Assembly (NCBI GenBank): GCA_009760855.2
Contig: WPIO01000056.1
Span: 885,001 to 947,000, forward strand
DNA from: Cristatella mucedo
Lineage: Eukaryota; Bryozoa; Phylactolaemata; Cristatellidae
Reading direction: 5' to 3'
DNA: 62,000 nt
Positions within the stretch are counted from its first letter, which is position 1; each line of letters opens with the position of its first letter. A program made the position numbers and the translations under genes. Positions 13,354 to 24,870 of the stretch are shown here, piece by piece. A model generated the notes under the pieces. That model saw only the letters and a list, made by a program, of their open reading frames with translations. It made no database searches and was not told the origin of the DNA.

Positions 13354-13378
13354 TATATATATGTTTATATATATCTTA
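13312..13378. repeat. (TA)n microsatellite
   Basis: TA-rich run directly after the family B tail. It may have grown from the LINE's own 3' microsatellite. Confidence 0.9.
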
Positions 13379-14014
13379 AGAATAATTAGTGTGGAAAGTG
13401 AAGTCGCCAATTAGGCACTGTACCTGGGTATTCTAGAGTGGCCTGGCAAGTGCCTGGGAGGCCTGCAGGGTGGTGTTTACTGGTAGTGGTCGGATGATTT
13501 AGTGGTGTTGTGTTATCAGAGGTCACGGACGTGGTGAGGGCAAGGCCAGCTGCCGAGGTCGCAAGAGTGCAAGGCACTTTATGTTAACCGGTGGCCAGGA
13601 GCTGCTACATATACCTTCACCATGTTGATGTTTGCCTGCGTTTTTGCCTGAATTCTGGGAATTGCAGCCGCTAGACATAAGCAGCTAGATTGTGGACCAG
13701 GAGCAGACCTTGGGCCGGTGTAATGGCCACTTGCTCGGTTAGTCCTGAGAGGCAGCCAACTACACTTTGACAGCTGTGTAGGTGAGAGCTCCACAGGCCT
13801 CTAGTTTGCAATTAACGTGTTGCTTGTCACTCTGCCCTGAATTTTGATGGATGAGCATGAAGCTTGGTGGAGTGAAGTGTATATCTGTGTTTGGTAGGAT
13901 GGCATTGCCGTTTGTACTCGAAGGTAGTGTTCGAGGTTCGTAAGAGGTGTAGCTAAACGAACAGATTCAAAAAGCGGGTGGAGCGATGCTTAACCATTTG
14001 TGAAGCTATGCTTA

Positions 14015-14082
14015 GCCATATGTGAACCGCCTGAATAGAGATCAAGTTCTCTGAGAGTGCTATGCAAAAGAATTATATTCCT
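14015..14082 (+). mobile_element. SINE type 1 3'-end fragment
   Basis: CATATGTGAACCGCCTGAATAG ... GAGAGTGCTATGCAAAAG matches the 3' half of the type-1 SINE; the tRNA-like head is missing. Confidence 0.65.
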
Positions 14083-14091
14083 TCCTTTGAA

Positions 14092-14165
14092 GCAAATGTA
14101 AAGCACCTAGAAAGAGATTGAGTTCCCTGAGGGCACTTTATCAAATGTATTATTATTATTATTTA
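14092..14165 (+). mobile_element. Family B LINE tail
   Basis: GTAAAGCACCTAGAAAGAG ... GAGGGCACTTTATCAAATG followed by (ATT)n: the canonical family B 3' end without any coding part. Confidence 0.85.
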
Positions 14166-16230
14166 CATTTAAAGGATTCGGGATAGGCTAAGGCGCATCT
14201 GGAGTCACGGGAGCAGATTTGTAAGGGTAGGACCGCCAGAGTAAGTATGCCAGACTGGTTCACCTAAGCGAGAAGGAAAAAAAGAAGCTAATTTGGTAAT
14301 ATTAATAATAATAATAATGGTTAATTAATTCGATAGACTCGGTGGCTAGGATGTGCTGCTCATGAGGCCAGCTTGCTCAGCCGGCCTCGACTACATGCCG
14401 GCTGCTGCTGCTCTTTGCCAGCAGCAGTAGCTGTGAATGGCTGCATTGATCTCTGTCTGTAACTGTCTCGGTGTGTGTCGAGAGCCAGCTCACCTTTGCA
14501 TTGTTTCGTGTCAGTCTCGAGGCAGTTAGCGGCCCAGTGGCCCAGCCTGGGATCTCACTGGGGAGGCTTAGGGAGTTGCTGCGCTGTTGTTCTCAGTCGG
14601 AGCTTCCTTGTTCTTGTGGCCGGCACAGCCTGGCCGGCTTGCTTGGCTCATGCCGAGCGGCTAGTGCCTCGGCTGCCGCATAGTTTCGAGTACCGTGAGG
14701 GCAGGCTGACTGAGTGACATGGCCTACCGATCAGCTTGGCAGCGTGACCTGGTCTACTGATCAGGGTTGTGACGATCTCAGCTGCCGCACATGTAGCAGC
14801 AGCTGCTCAGAGCACTCTAGCAGGAGAAGCAGCTTGCCAGCTTGCTGCTTGCTACACGGACCTGCGCTATCCGGTGGAGTTTGGCCAGTTGCTGCTGCTG
14901 CTGCCAAAGGGAGGGGTATGAGGTGCCTCTGATCTCAAAAGCTTTTTAGCTCGATGCTCAGATCTTAGATCGATGCTTAGATCTTTTGCAGCTTGAGAGC
15001 ACTGTCTCCAATGATGCTTGTGCCTAGTCTGTCTGCTGTAAACGACATACCTACAGGATCTGTCCTCCACTCTTTGTATTCGGCTTTTCTGCTGGGTGCT
15101 ATGTCGGTCAAGTCCACTGTCGTTTGGGCCAGTGGATCGGGCTGTGAATTCTTGCTAGATTAGCATAGGAGATCGATCGATCGAAGTGTATGCTGAGTAG
15201 TATTGGTTACTGACATATAGTGATTAAGGATCTGGTGGATCTGGGGGATGGGTGATCGAGCCCCTAGTGGCTTGCAGTGGCCAGTTAGGTATGGCAGATC
15301 ATTGGTGACTGCTTTCGAGGGATCATGCCATGGTCATGCCGACTTCCTGGTAGTTTATTTTAACTCCGCGTGACGTCTTGTGAATGCGAATGACACCCAA
15401 AGATCTGGGTCACCTCTCTTGGTACCACCTTGTGGGCAAAGCCCGAGCCGGCCGCCGATTGATGGCTGCCGAAGCACCACAGCACCGAGGCGTTGGCTGA
15501 GGCGCCAGAGCCACCGTATTCCATGGGCCAGCTGCTGCAGTTGGGCTCCGGTGATTGGACCTATGCAGCTGCTGCGATTGAGGCATGCGATTGGTGGCAA
15601 CGAGCAGCCGGCAATGGCAAACCACTTTCGAGCAAGATTTGTATTGTGGGCAAGTCCTTGTGAACTTCCGGCTTAGTTCTGACCGAAAAGTGACGTCGAT
15701 GAATGCCAGATTGCTGCACTGTTTTCTTGCTGCTGAAGCCATCAACGGTGTGCATGACCTCTGGGAGGCTTTGATCAGCTGTTTCTTGTTTGTAACACTC
15801 TTTTGCTGGTACCACCTCAACACCCGTTTGAAGTACAGACGATGCGTCCGAGCGGTCCCACTGTGTGCAGGTTGGCTACTGCACGCCTGCTTGAGTGCCC
15901 CACGGCACTAGCAAAACAGTGTCACCGACTGCCAAGTAGCCCCTTCTCAGCCAGCCTGCGTTCGTTCGAATGCACCACACTCCCCCAAGGCCTTTCCTCC
16001 TCTGCTGCCGTGGCTGCTGCCTGTGATATAGCGAGCCGATCTCTTTTCTTCTCACCAAAAGTCGCCACCTGCTCCCTGGATCGAACTGGCTGGCATTCCT
16101 CACCCATTCACCACGCTCCGCTCACACAGCTTTGCCTCAAATCTTTAGTGGTGATCGTTCTGCTTCCTCTGCTGGTCCTCGTGCCCGGTCCGTTTGCCCT
16201 AGATTGTGCCTACACCTGCTGTAAAAAAAT
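14166..16230. other. Gene-free stretch
   Basis: No supported exon or known repeat. CTG/CAG-rich patches near 14398-14430 and 14890-14920, and a GATC-rich patch near 15170-15185. Overlapping ORFs lack recognisable domains. Confidence 0.45.
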
Positions 16231-16233
16231 ACC

Positions 16234-16399
16234 AACTGATTCAACAGCCTCTTTTATATAGCATTAGAAGAGCCTGTATGGCTATCACCACCACTTGCAG
16301 CATCGATAAAGGATCGCCCACCACAGGATTCGAACCCACGGCCTCGGGTCCAAGGTCTTGAAAAGCAATCGCCTTACCTAGTGAGCCACCACGGTTCAC
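16234..16399 (-). mobile_element. tRNA-derived SINE, type 2 (better-preserved copy)
   Basis: On the - strand: an A-box-like GTGGCTCACTAGGTAAGGCG, then a canonical B box GGTTCGAATCC at 16336-16326, then a body ending GCTATATAAAAGAGGCTGTTG. It parallels 5166-5330 along its whole length. Confidence 0.85.
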
Positions 16400-17312
16400 C
16401 AAGTACGATTGGCTGGCACATTGGCACGTGTTCTTCCGGCTAAACCCTCTGCCTCCTCCTGAACCCGGCGCTGGAGTGGAGCTTTCTCCTGCGATGCAAG
16501 CTCTTCTCCGAGGCCCTGGGTCAGGCTCACCAGGCGCGCTGCATCACACTTGTGCTCAACTTTTGGGCACGCATAGGCCCAACGTCAAGTCGAGCTGCTG
16601 CCTGTGCATGACTGCGGAAGTGCTTTGCGTTGGCAGATCGTCGTCGCTGCTGCTGCTGCCGCTGCCCGAGCGGCACAGAGCCTCGCTGTGCCTGGCTAGC
16701 GCTTCCCTCGAAGTTAACCCGCAAAGGAATTCGATCGTTGCATGTGGAGCTGCTGCTGCCGCTGCATGGAACGTAAGTAGCTTGCTCAGGCCAGCTCTGC
16801 AACAGCTGGCAGCAGCAGCTGCTGCCGCTATGGTCGCAGCCGGGACCAGTCTGACTTTACGGGAGCCACCGGTGGTCTTTTCTCTTTTGCCCGGGTATGC
16901 CCCTGCCGGTGCCGGGTGCTAGCAACTGCCTACCCAGGCAGGTCGGGCGCATCGAACCAAGGTAGTGCTGAACCTTAGCCGATGCTGGAAATGCAGTAGC
17001 CAAGTAGCGAGAAGCCCCATCGGTTGGTCATTGTAGGCAGTCTGAGGGGGAGGAGCCGTTTTAGGGTTCGATGGTACTGCTCTCCCGATGGCAGCACTGC
17101 CAGCCTCGATGCCGGCCTTGGATCTCCTAGAAAATGGCCAGTGGCCTGGCCACGGAAAGGCGTGGCGCTGTTAAGGTGCGGGTTCTGTGGGCTTGCAGTC
17201 GCTTTTCGCAACACATCTTACCCTTCCTTGTGCTGCTTGTGTTTCTCACTCTTTCTGCTCCTGGCTGTTGAGTCGACCGGTCGCCTCCACTCGCTTTCAT
17301 AGCGTGTCAGTC
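16400..17312. other. Stretch with no secure gene
   Basis: Open frames near 16428-16770 end at a good donor-like AACGTAAGTA near 16769. One frame reads LEWSFLLRCKLFSEAL and another is serine/leucine-rich. A 5' exon of the Roco gene or an unrelated exon is possible; neither can be supported. Confidence 0.3.
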
Positions 17313-17545
17313 ATGAATGCCGAAGTTCCTCGGCCGTCGCTTATGTCCAGCTATCGCATCTCCAGTTTCTCATGCCGGTCTGGGCACGTGACCAATGGCG
17401 TCCGCTTGGTCTCTTGTAGCATGCCTGACAGTGATGACAGCATCGGCAGCATCATCACCTTGGGGCCGAGCTCTGGGCCCTATCAGCGCGCTCTCGGTGA
17501 GTGGTTTGCAGCAGCAGTAGAGAATCGAGTGTACTTGGTTCCTTT

Positions 17546-18005
17546 GTAGCAATTGTAAATTGCCTAAAAAGAGAATGAGTTCTCGGAAGGCGCTTTATCA
17601 AATATATTGTTATTATTATTATCACTTCCCCAGTCTAGCTTTGCGTAGCACTGCCTGATCTTCTGACTCAAGTCGTTTAGCTGTGCCTTTAGACAATCTG
17701 AAATCCTATTGAGACCGTACCTTTAGATCATGTGCTGCCAAAGCCTGAGCTCATTCCTGACTACCGTCGCGACGTCCCCAGACTTGAATTGACAGAAAGA
17801 AGCTAAAAATGCACCTGTTTATCGTAGCATTTGCTATGTCTGTGTGAGTTGTACTTGGTGTGCCTATGCATGCTGATGCTGTGCATGTTATAACTAACCG
17901 ATTGGCATGCATCTTTTCCAGCATATGTAAAATGCTTAGAAAGAGATTGAGTTTTCTTAGGTTACTATGACAATGTATTGCTATTTTAATGTTACTGTTA
18001 TAATT
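17546..18005 (+). mobile_element. Two family B LINE 3'-end fragments in tandem
   Basis: A tail at 17546-17622 (GTAAATTGCCTAAAAAGAG ... GGCGCTTTATCAAATA plus ATT repeats) is followed by a decayed 3' coding and UTR segment with its own tail near 17930-18005. The second resembles 47800-48165 (both carry CTGACTCAAGTCGTTTAGCT). Confidence 0.75.
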
Positions 18006-19007
18006 AAAGCACGAAGTGCACGAATTTACTCATGCGCACTCCGTCGGCTCTTGGCCGCCTCCGATCTTGCAGATGAGCTGCATGAGTTTGCTCTGAAGCA
18101 TCCGCACCGGATAACATGGAGCCAGACGATGAAGATGTCGTTGCCAATCTGGCCGAGGATCAGTGTCAAGATGAAGAGAACTCAGAACCGGCTAGTATGT
18201 ATATAGTATGTAGTATGTAGATGCATCTCGCTGCTGCCCACTTTGGCTGCCATATGACCGCCATTCAGGGACGACAGCTGGCCATGCGGTTTGCGGTGTA
18301 CCGTTGCCGGGAAAACGTCGAAAGATCCGACCCTGGACCACTGGTCTGTGTGTGTCCGTGCCTTTTTATCTTTAATTCCTCATCCCACATTGGCGACAGT
18401 CGGCCAGTCAGCTTCAGTACCCGGCCGCTTCGTCGGCTCTGCAGCCAGTCCACCGGGCCGAATAACGACCGTGTCCAGAGTCATACAACTTGACAGCATG
18501 CGTCGCCTCAGAGAGCGGAGCAGGAGCGCCTCACTCGCACTGTACGCTGCCGCCTGTTCGAGTCTGGCCGCTGGCAATCCTACTTTAATGCCAGCTGCAC
18601 GGTGGTGTGAAAGCCACCCATTCAGCTGCTGAATCGGCTGCCCTTCGAACTCGCTGGCTTATCGTCTTGGCTCGGGCGCCGAGCTGCCACTGCGATACGA
18701 GGACGGAGTTGCATGCTGGGAGTGCTGGTTTGACATAAATGCTGCTGCACGCTGCTCGGGCCAATGCCGAGGCACTGCTTTGCCTGCTGAGATCGGACTG
18801 GCTGTTTGCTCCCCCAGCAGTCGCTGCAGTCATAGAGTAGTCGTTGCCTGTCTATGTAGTCTTAGACTAGTCATTGACCAGTCGTAGAGTGGCGAAGCAT
18901 AAGCAAGGAAAGACGTCCGAGCTATGCGCTGCCAGCCATGTGCTGACGAGTATCTCGTCTCTCGCCGGGCCACTGCCAGCAGCATGTCTGTTACTACTTG
19001 ATCGACA

Positions 19008-19052
19008 GCCGTGACCTCAAGCCGTGACCTCAAGCCGTGACCTCAAGCCGTG
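19008..19052. repeat. 13-nt tandem repeat, about 3.5 copies
   Basis: The unit GCCGTGACCTCAA repeats three times exactly (19008-19020, 19021-19033, 19034-19046) and then starts a fourth copy. It lies just upstream of the first secure Roco exon. Confidence 0.9.
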
Positions 19053-19164
19053 CATGCCTAACCCACTCGGTCCTTCCTTGCAGCCATGGCGCTATTTAAA
19101 TCCGGATTCGTCTGCTGCCTCCGTTGCAGGATCTGCTCTTATCAAGTAACTTAATTCTTTGCAG

Positions 19165-19304
19165 GGTGGCGACGTGACGTACGTCCTCATAGTGTACTGC
19201 GATGCTGACGGTCCGGTCCAGGCCGGCTGCTCTCTCCTTTCTGTTGACGGGACCTGCCTTACCGACAGAAACGTAAGCTTGCTGGTGCAAAATCTGGCTC
19301 AGTG

Positions 19305-19356
<52 letters not shown>

Positions 19357-22300
19357 GGCTTACCAAGTGTTCGTGTGTACCCTCTCTCTGTCTCTGCCTC
19401 TGAACTCATTGCCCTTTTCCGTTTTTTGCTGGCCATCCACGCCGACTGGCCATACCTGTTCACCTGCTGACCACAGGCCCAGTCGGTTATCAGCAGCTAC
19501 TCGGGCCGGAGTAACGTGGAGATCACCTACCAGACGCCGATGGATCTGGCGCTGCCGCGCCCCCGCCCACCACCTCCGCAGCAGCGGGAGCAGCCTGTAC
19601 CGGCTCCTCGGCCGCTGGTCGAGGTCATGTCCATCAAGCTGCAGACTCACGAGCTGGAGAGCGCGCTCGCCGCCACCATGCTCGACGACATGACGTGGCA
19701 CCCACTGCGTCGCGTCGTCGTGCAGTACGTGGGCGCTGCCGTTGGCCCGCACTCGCCGAGCGCCCGGCCCACCTCTCTGCTCGGTGTCCCGGCGCATGCC
19801 GCCGACGAGCTGGCGCTGCTTCGGTCCGCCGCCTTCTGCTCCCTGTACGCCACGCACCTGGTCGTGGACGACGAGGGGGCGATGGCGTTCAAGCGCAACG
19901 ACGCGCACTGCCTGCCGAACGGCCGGCGGTCGGCAGTGGTGGCGGGCGCCCGCCGATGCGCGGTCGGCAGCAGCAGCATCGGCGGCGGCTGCCACTGCCC
20001 GAGCATCGACGCCGAGGTCGTGCAGGGCGTGGCGGCCCGCCTCGTGCGTGACTACCCGCTGATGCGCAGCTACCTCGACCTCGGCACGTACATGCTGATC
20101 GACAAGGACTGGCAGTGCGGCGCGCTGTCGTCCAAGGACGTCGGCGTTCGCCTGCGCCACGGTGGCGTCGGCCGCTACGTGCACGTCGACGTGCTGACGA
20201 TCGAGGACCACGAGCTGGTCAGCACCTACGCGCCGGCGCTGTACTGCAGCGGCGCCGTGTACGTGCTCGTGTTCAGCGCCGGCCAGCTGCCGCGCATCGC
20301 CGCCCGCCTCGCCGAGACGCTGTCCGAGATAGCGGCAGCTTGCTGCTCGACGGCTGCAGCGCCGGGGGCTGCCGAGGCGCCCGCCCCGGCGGTGGTGCTC
20401 TACGCTTGCGGCGCCGAGTCGATGAGCCTGCCGCAGCTGCAGCGCCTGGACGAGCAGCTCGCCGAGGCGCTGCAGCCGCTTCGGGCGACGGCGCTGGCTC
20501 GGCGCTGCCGCCTGCTGCACCCTCGGCTCGGTGGCCGCGACGGCGACGAGCAGACGTCGCCGCCGCGCCACCTGCACGCCACCAGCGCACAGGTGGCACG
20601 GGCCGTCGGCGCCGAGCTGCTCGCCACCGCGCCCAGCCGCGACGGCCTGTCGCCGCCGCGGCGCCACAAGCTGGCCTGCACGCTGGTGGCCAAGCTGCTG
20701 CACGGCCAGAGCGGCTGCCTCAGTCGCTCGCAAGTGCTCGAGAAGCTGCGCTCGGCGCTGCCGCCGTTCGCCAAGCTGAGCGCCGCCGTGCAGGACGACG
20801 TGGAGCGAGACGTGCTGGCCTACCTGCACGAGTGCGGCCTCGCCCTGGTGCCAGGTGAGCACCTGCCTTGCACCTGCCCAGCAGATGCTTGATTGCTCCC
20901 ACCTGCCTGCCTGGCCCTCTCCCTGCAGGCCTGCGACCGTACCCATGCGGCCTGCGACCTTTGACCCATGCGGCCTGCGACCTTTGACGCCGGCTGCTGA
21001 CCTTTTTTGTCTCTGAATCGGCGGCCCAGTGACTTCTCCCACTCCTGCTCAGGCTTTGACTGCGCTGCCGCCGTCGTCACATCCTGTTGCCTGTTTGCTC
21101 TCCTCGAAATTGTGAGCAGTTTGGTTTAGACTCGCTCCCGAGGGTGGTGGTGCTGGTGGCCAGAGGAGGGCTGTCGGGCGCAAGCTAGCGAGGCAGCAGA
21201 GCGCGCGTCCCGGCGGCTGGCTGCCGAAGCCCGGTCGCTGGTAGGGCGACGGCGGGCGCCTCCTGCCAAAAGTGCGCGAGCCGGGAATCGTTCGTCTTGC
21301 GGCAGAGGAGATGGGCCTGGCGACGCTGGAGCCCGGCCGAGGCGTGGACGGCTTCATCCTCATGCAACCGCTGGACCTGCTGGACTTTGTCGACGCCTGC
21401 ACGACCGTGCCGATGAGTCAGCGAAGGGCCGGGCTGGCCGGCACCTCGCAGGCCTGGCGCGAGTTCGAGACTGCGGGCGTGCTCAGGCGGGAGCTTCTCG
21501 ACACCCTTCTAAAGAGAGACGACCGGCCACATCTGCTGCACTTCTACGAGAGGCTGCACGTCATGCTGCCGCTGCACGGTACAGTTCAGCTCATGATCGG
21601 CTAGCCTCCGCCAACTGCTGCCTGCGCTCTCGCGGTTTCTCCTTCCACCTACTGGAATGCTGCCACGGTGATGAGACTGCTATGAGCAGTCGGCTGCGGC
21701 GTGTCCGACCCATCCGACGCCTCCGATTGCAGCAGGTGCCGCATGCACGCACTGACGTATTCGCACTGCCCGTCGGCCTTTGCAGAGGGCTGCTACGTCG
21801 TGCCGAGCCACTGCCCTCTGCTGCACCAGTCGATGGGTGACTTTACCGGGCCGGCGCTGCACGTCGACTTTGGCCACTGTCTGCCCGTGCGTCTGCTGCT
21901 GCATCTGCTCTGGGGTCTGCAGCGCGAGTGCGATCCGCTGCCAGCAACCATCGGCAGTCCGGCGCTGCCCGTGGTCGACTACGCCAGGCGCTGCGGAGCC
22001 TATAAGATGCACGGTTGCTGCTTCCTGCTCCGCCCATTCGATCGCCAATATGGCCGGCTGGAGATACGCCTGCGGTGAGCTGCTGCGTGCCACCCCTTGC
22101 TCCAGGCAGCTACCGACTGCAGCCAGCCAGCGGGTGGGCGGGCGGATGCGACCACCCGCGGTCGCCGGACGACATTGGCTGTGCAGTCGCAATGTGGCCG
22201 TTGCACACATCACTTTTTGCTGCCACTGCTGCCGATGTGCCGATCGAACCCCATCTTTGTGTGCGGGTCTGCAGTCAGAGGCTGCCAAGGCCCGAAGTCG

Positions 22301-23960
22301 CGAACCTTCACAGGCTGACAGCACACCGATTCGACTTCCAGCCGTCACTCTTAGGGACTCAGGAGAAATGTCGCCACTAGCAGCAGCGGGCCTGCACGGC
22401 TGTGCAGGGGGAGGGGCTGCCTTTTCGCTCGGGGCCCCCCCCCCCGCCACGCTGCAAGCACGAGGCTGCCTGCCGCGAGCGCGAATCTTGGCGTTGCACT
22501 GGCACATAATCCGAATCTGTCCATGATCTGGGCAGCTGGACTGCTGCCAACAGAAACCCAGATACCCCCCTGCCTGTCTCAGCGATGCATGCGGCTCGTG
22601 CATTTTATTTAGAGGCCAGTAGAGATGCTGTCCTAGAGCCTGTACTCTCTTGCCGTCGCCACTCTCTTGGCGAATCCATCCGCTGCACTTCCCTGTAACC
22701 GCACCTGCCTGTGGTGTGTCCATCCTCCGCACTTGTTCCCGGCCCCCTGACCTTGCCTGCGGCTCATGGTCACGCAGCCGCGAGTCTCCAGCCTCCGCCA
22801 TCAAGTTCATTCGGGCCGCACGCTTTTTTTTTCTTGCGCCACTCACAGAGGCTGCTCGTGGGGCGTTGCCGACCTCGTCAGCATCTATGCGAGGCTGCTG
22901 CGAACCCTGCAACGCACGCTGCCCGGAGTGAGGTTCAAGCTGGGACCCACCTGCCCGCTTCTGGAGAGCGGCTGCTGCGTCGGTCCGGCTCACCACGTGA
23001 TCGACCTGTCGGAAGTTGGCCCGCTGTACTGTGGCAGGACACGAGTCGACCTCGATGCCAAGGTCAGCCGCTGGCTGTACGAGACAGCCTCGGCCGGCAT
23101 GCCTGACGTGCCCGTGGCCATGAACTGCATTCCGCTGAGAGACATTCCCGAGGCCGTGCTCTACATCATCTGCGAGGGCCTGAACAGGGACAACGCGCTG
23201 AATCGCAACTGGCGTCGCCTGGCGGGTGAGATTCGCTCGTCACCAGCCCTGCCTTTTCCTCCTCCCTCTTACTGCTTCTGGCCACCCGCTCATCGCCCAC
23301 CGTCGTCACCCTGACCGACCCACGAGAGGGCGTGCCGGTCGAGCGAGCCATCAGACAAGCCTCTTCAACCTTTGTATTTGATTGGCTGACACTGACAAGG
23401 TCAAGGTCAGGTCTATCCTCGTCTCGACCGTGGCTGGGCCGCGCACGACAGGCTGCGATGACCTTTATCTCCAGCTGGCCGCTTGTCGAAGGAGCTGTTT
23501 CGGCCTGCTTGCCTTCGAGCCCGTGATTCGCACGCGCATCATCCGCGTGTCTCAGAGGAGGCACCGATCGGAGCCTCCTCTCTGGCTTCCAGTGGGCGTG
23601 GTGGGCGTGGAGCAGCAGCTTGGCAGCTGTTTGCCGTAGGTGAAGACTCGTGCCAGCTCTCCACTGCAACGTGGCACCGGCCCGTTGCAGCAGCCGCTTC
23701 ACCCTTGCTGGCATGAGTCGGCCTTGTGCCTCTATGAAGTGGCTATCGCCTCTCGTGTATACTATTGTCTCCTGGCCTGCGTGCAGGTCGCATAGATCAT
23801 TTATTTCTCGGTATTTTGTCGAGGATTGCCCTGCAACCCTACTTGGCTTCGTGAGTCATGTTTGCTAGTGGCTAGCTCTTGCTGCCACAGGTACCCCCTT
23901 CGACACGGCGGCTTCGTGGCTGCCTCTCTGTCTCTCTCTGTCTCTCTCTCTCTGTCTCTC

Positions 23961-24004
<44 letters not shown>

Positions 24005-24039
24005 TGTCTCTCTCTCTGTGTCTCTCTGTCTCTCTCTTG

Positions 24040-24071
<32 letters not shown>

Positions 24072-24870
24072 GTCTGTCGCTGTCTCTGTCTCTCTCTCCC
24101 TCTCTCTCTCCCATACGTCAATGCAGTTTTGCTCGGTGTCGTGTGCCTCTGTAAGCTCTTCATGGACGTCGCGATGTGCCACAGTCATTTCGGTGGTGCA
24201 CATCGTGGTGCTGTGTGCGATGAGTGTTATGTGTCTGTGGGTGCCCTGCCTGTGTGCCCTGCCCGCGTCGAACAGCGATTGAATGGCGTTGGTGGAGCGC
24301 AATGGCAGCATTGCAGGCTGCTGCACGGCACCTGCAGCAGCTGCTGCAATCTCCCCACGTGGGATGGCAGCTGGTGTCGAGCGATCGATCGCTCGAGCAG
24401 ACGATGTCAGTCTTACCCTTTGACCTCGGTGGCGGCCGCGCAGTTGCCGCTGTGCTCTTGGTGTCTAGCTGCGCTCTTGGTGTCTAGCTGCGCTCTTGGT
24501 GTCTAGCTGCGCTCTTGGTGTCTAGCTGCGCTCTTGGTGTCTAGCGCAGGTTTGCGCGCGCCAGCTCGATGCCTGCACGGGTGATGCGGGCGTTTCCCCG
24601 TGGCTCCTTTTCTGCAAGTGAGTCGTCTTTTCTCTCTAAATTTCAGCCGTCGTGTCTATCTACACGATGCCAGAAGCCGAGCAGATTGAGATGCACCGTG
24701 ACCCCACACGGTCCGTGATCTCCGACCTCGCTCAGCGGCAGCCGCATCGCACCGTGGGCGATCTGCTGCGTATCATACAAGAGCAGCTGCAGCGAAACGA
24801 CGTCGTCGAGGACGTGATCAGGCTGCGCTGGGCTCATGGCGGTGATGCTGCGCCGCTGCACTCGGACTAA
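19165..24870 (+). CDS. Roco-family protein: PDZ-like segment, degenerate Roc, COR, C-terminal Death domain (5' incomplete)
   Basis: Six exons join in frame: 19165-19272, 19477-20854, 21273-21578, 21786-22074, 22849-23225 and 24647-24870. All have AG/GT borders and matching phases (0,1,1,2,1), giving 893 residues and a TAA stop. Residues 1-57 resemble the C-terminal half of a PDZ domain (AGCSLLSVDG). A Roc-like fold follows at about 110-400: RRVVVQYVGAAVG stands where a P-loop would be, then VHVDVLTIEDHE and the hydrophobic strand AVYVLVFSA. COR-like sequence spans about 480-760 (YLHECG, FILMQPLDLLDFV, GVLRRELLDTLL). The end is a Death domain (IPEAVLYIICEGL, NWRRLA, RTVGDLLRIIQEQLQRNDV). Roco proteins are usually GTP-regulated scaffolds, and Death domains mediate homotypic assembly, so a cytosolic signalling scaffold is inferred. 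The large exon is far more GC-rich than its flanks. The start codon and PDZ N-half are not located. Domain calls are by eye. Confidence 0.85.
19311..19352. repeat. (CT)n microsatellite inside a 204-bp Roco intron
   Basis: An uninterrupted CT run of about 20 units fills much of the intron 19273-19476. It is followed by a CACAG at about 19353-19358 that could act as a competing acceptor. The acceptor that keeps the PDZ-like frame is at 19476/19477. Confidence 0.9.
23926..24112. repeat. (CT)n/(CTGT)n low-complexity tract
   Basis: Pyrimidine-rich CTCT and CTGT array within the Roco intron 23226-24646. The serine/leucine-rich + ORF and arginine/glutamate-rich - ORF here are translations of the microsatellite, not genes. 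Confidence 0.9.
24454..24545. repeat. 19-nt tandem repeat, nearly 5 copies, in the last Roco intron
   Basis: The unit GCTCTTGGTGTCTAGCTGC repeats head to tail, with the last copy truncated. It lies about 100 bp upstream of the Death-domain exon at 24647. The copies read so far are identical, which suggests recent expansion. Confidence 0.92.

Larger units (their letters stand above)
17313..19052 (+). other. Candidate 5' exons of the Roco gene (unresolved)
   Basis: The Roco gene must continue upstream of 19165. Three stretches look coding but do not join uniquely. One starts at ATG 17313 and ends at a donor after 17496 (reads SMPDSDDSIGSIITLG). One lies at about 18076-18194, with an acidic reading MEPDDEDVVANLAEDQ from ATG 18116 and a rival basic reading in another frame. 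One follows an acceptor at about 18258, where one frame reads GRQLAMRFAVYRCRENVERS. A further open stretch at about 18631-18877 reads ELPLRYEDGVACWECWFD. Phases do not settle which exons are used, and family B LINE debris lies at 17546-18005. Treat these as hypotheses only. Confidence 0.3.

Noticed and set aside
13312-13378. AT-rich run as a possible promoter or origin
   Set aside because: It directly follows a LINE tail and is a plain TA microsatellite.
19360-21042. 560-codon open frame on the - strand
   Set aside because: It is antisense to the GC-rich Roco exon. The + strand reading has correct splice borders and domain logic; the - reading is Arg/Gln/Ala-rich with no domain.
21680-22996. 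438-codon - strand ORF
   Set aside because: It overlaps two + strand Roco exons whose phases match and which carry COR-like sequence.
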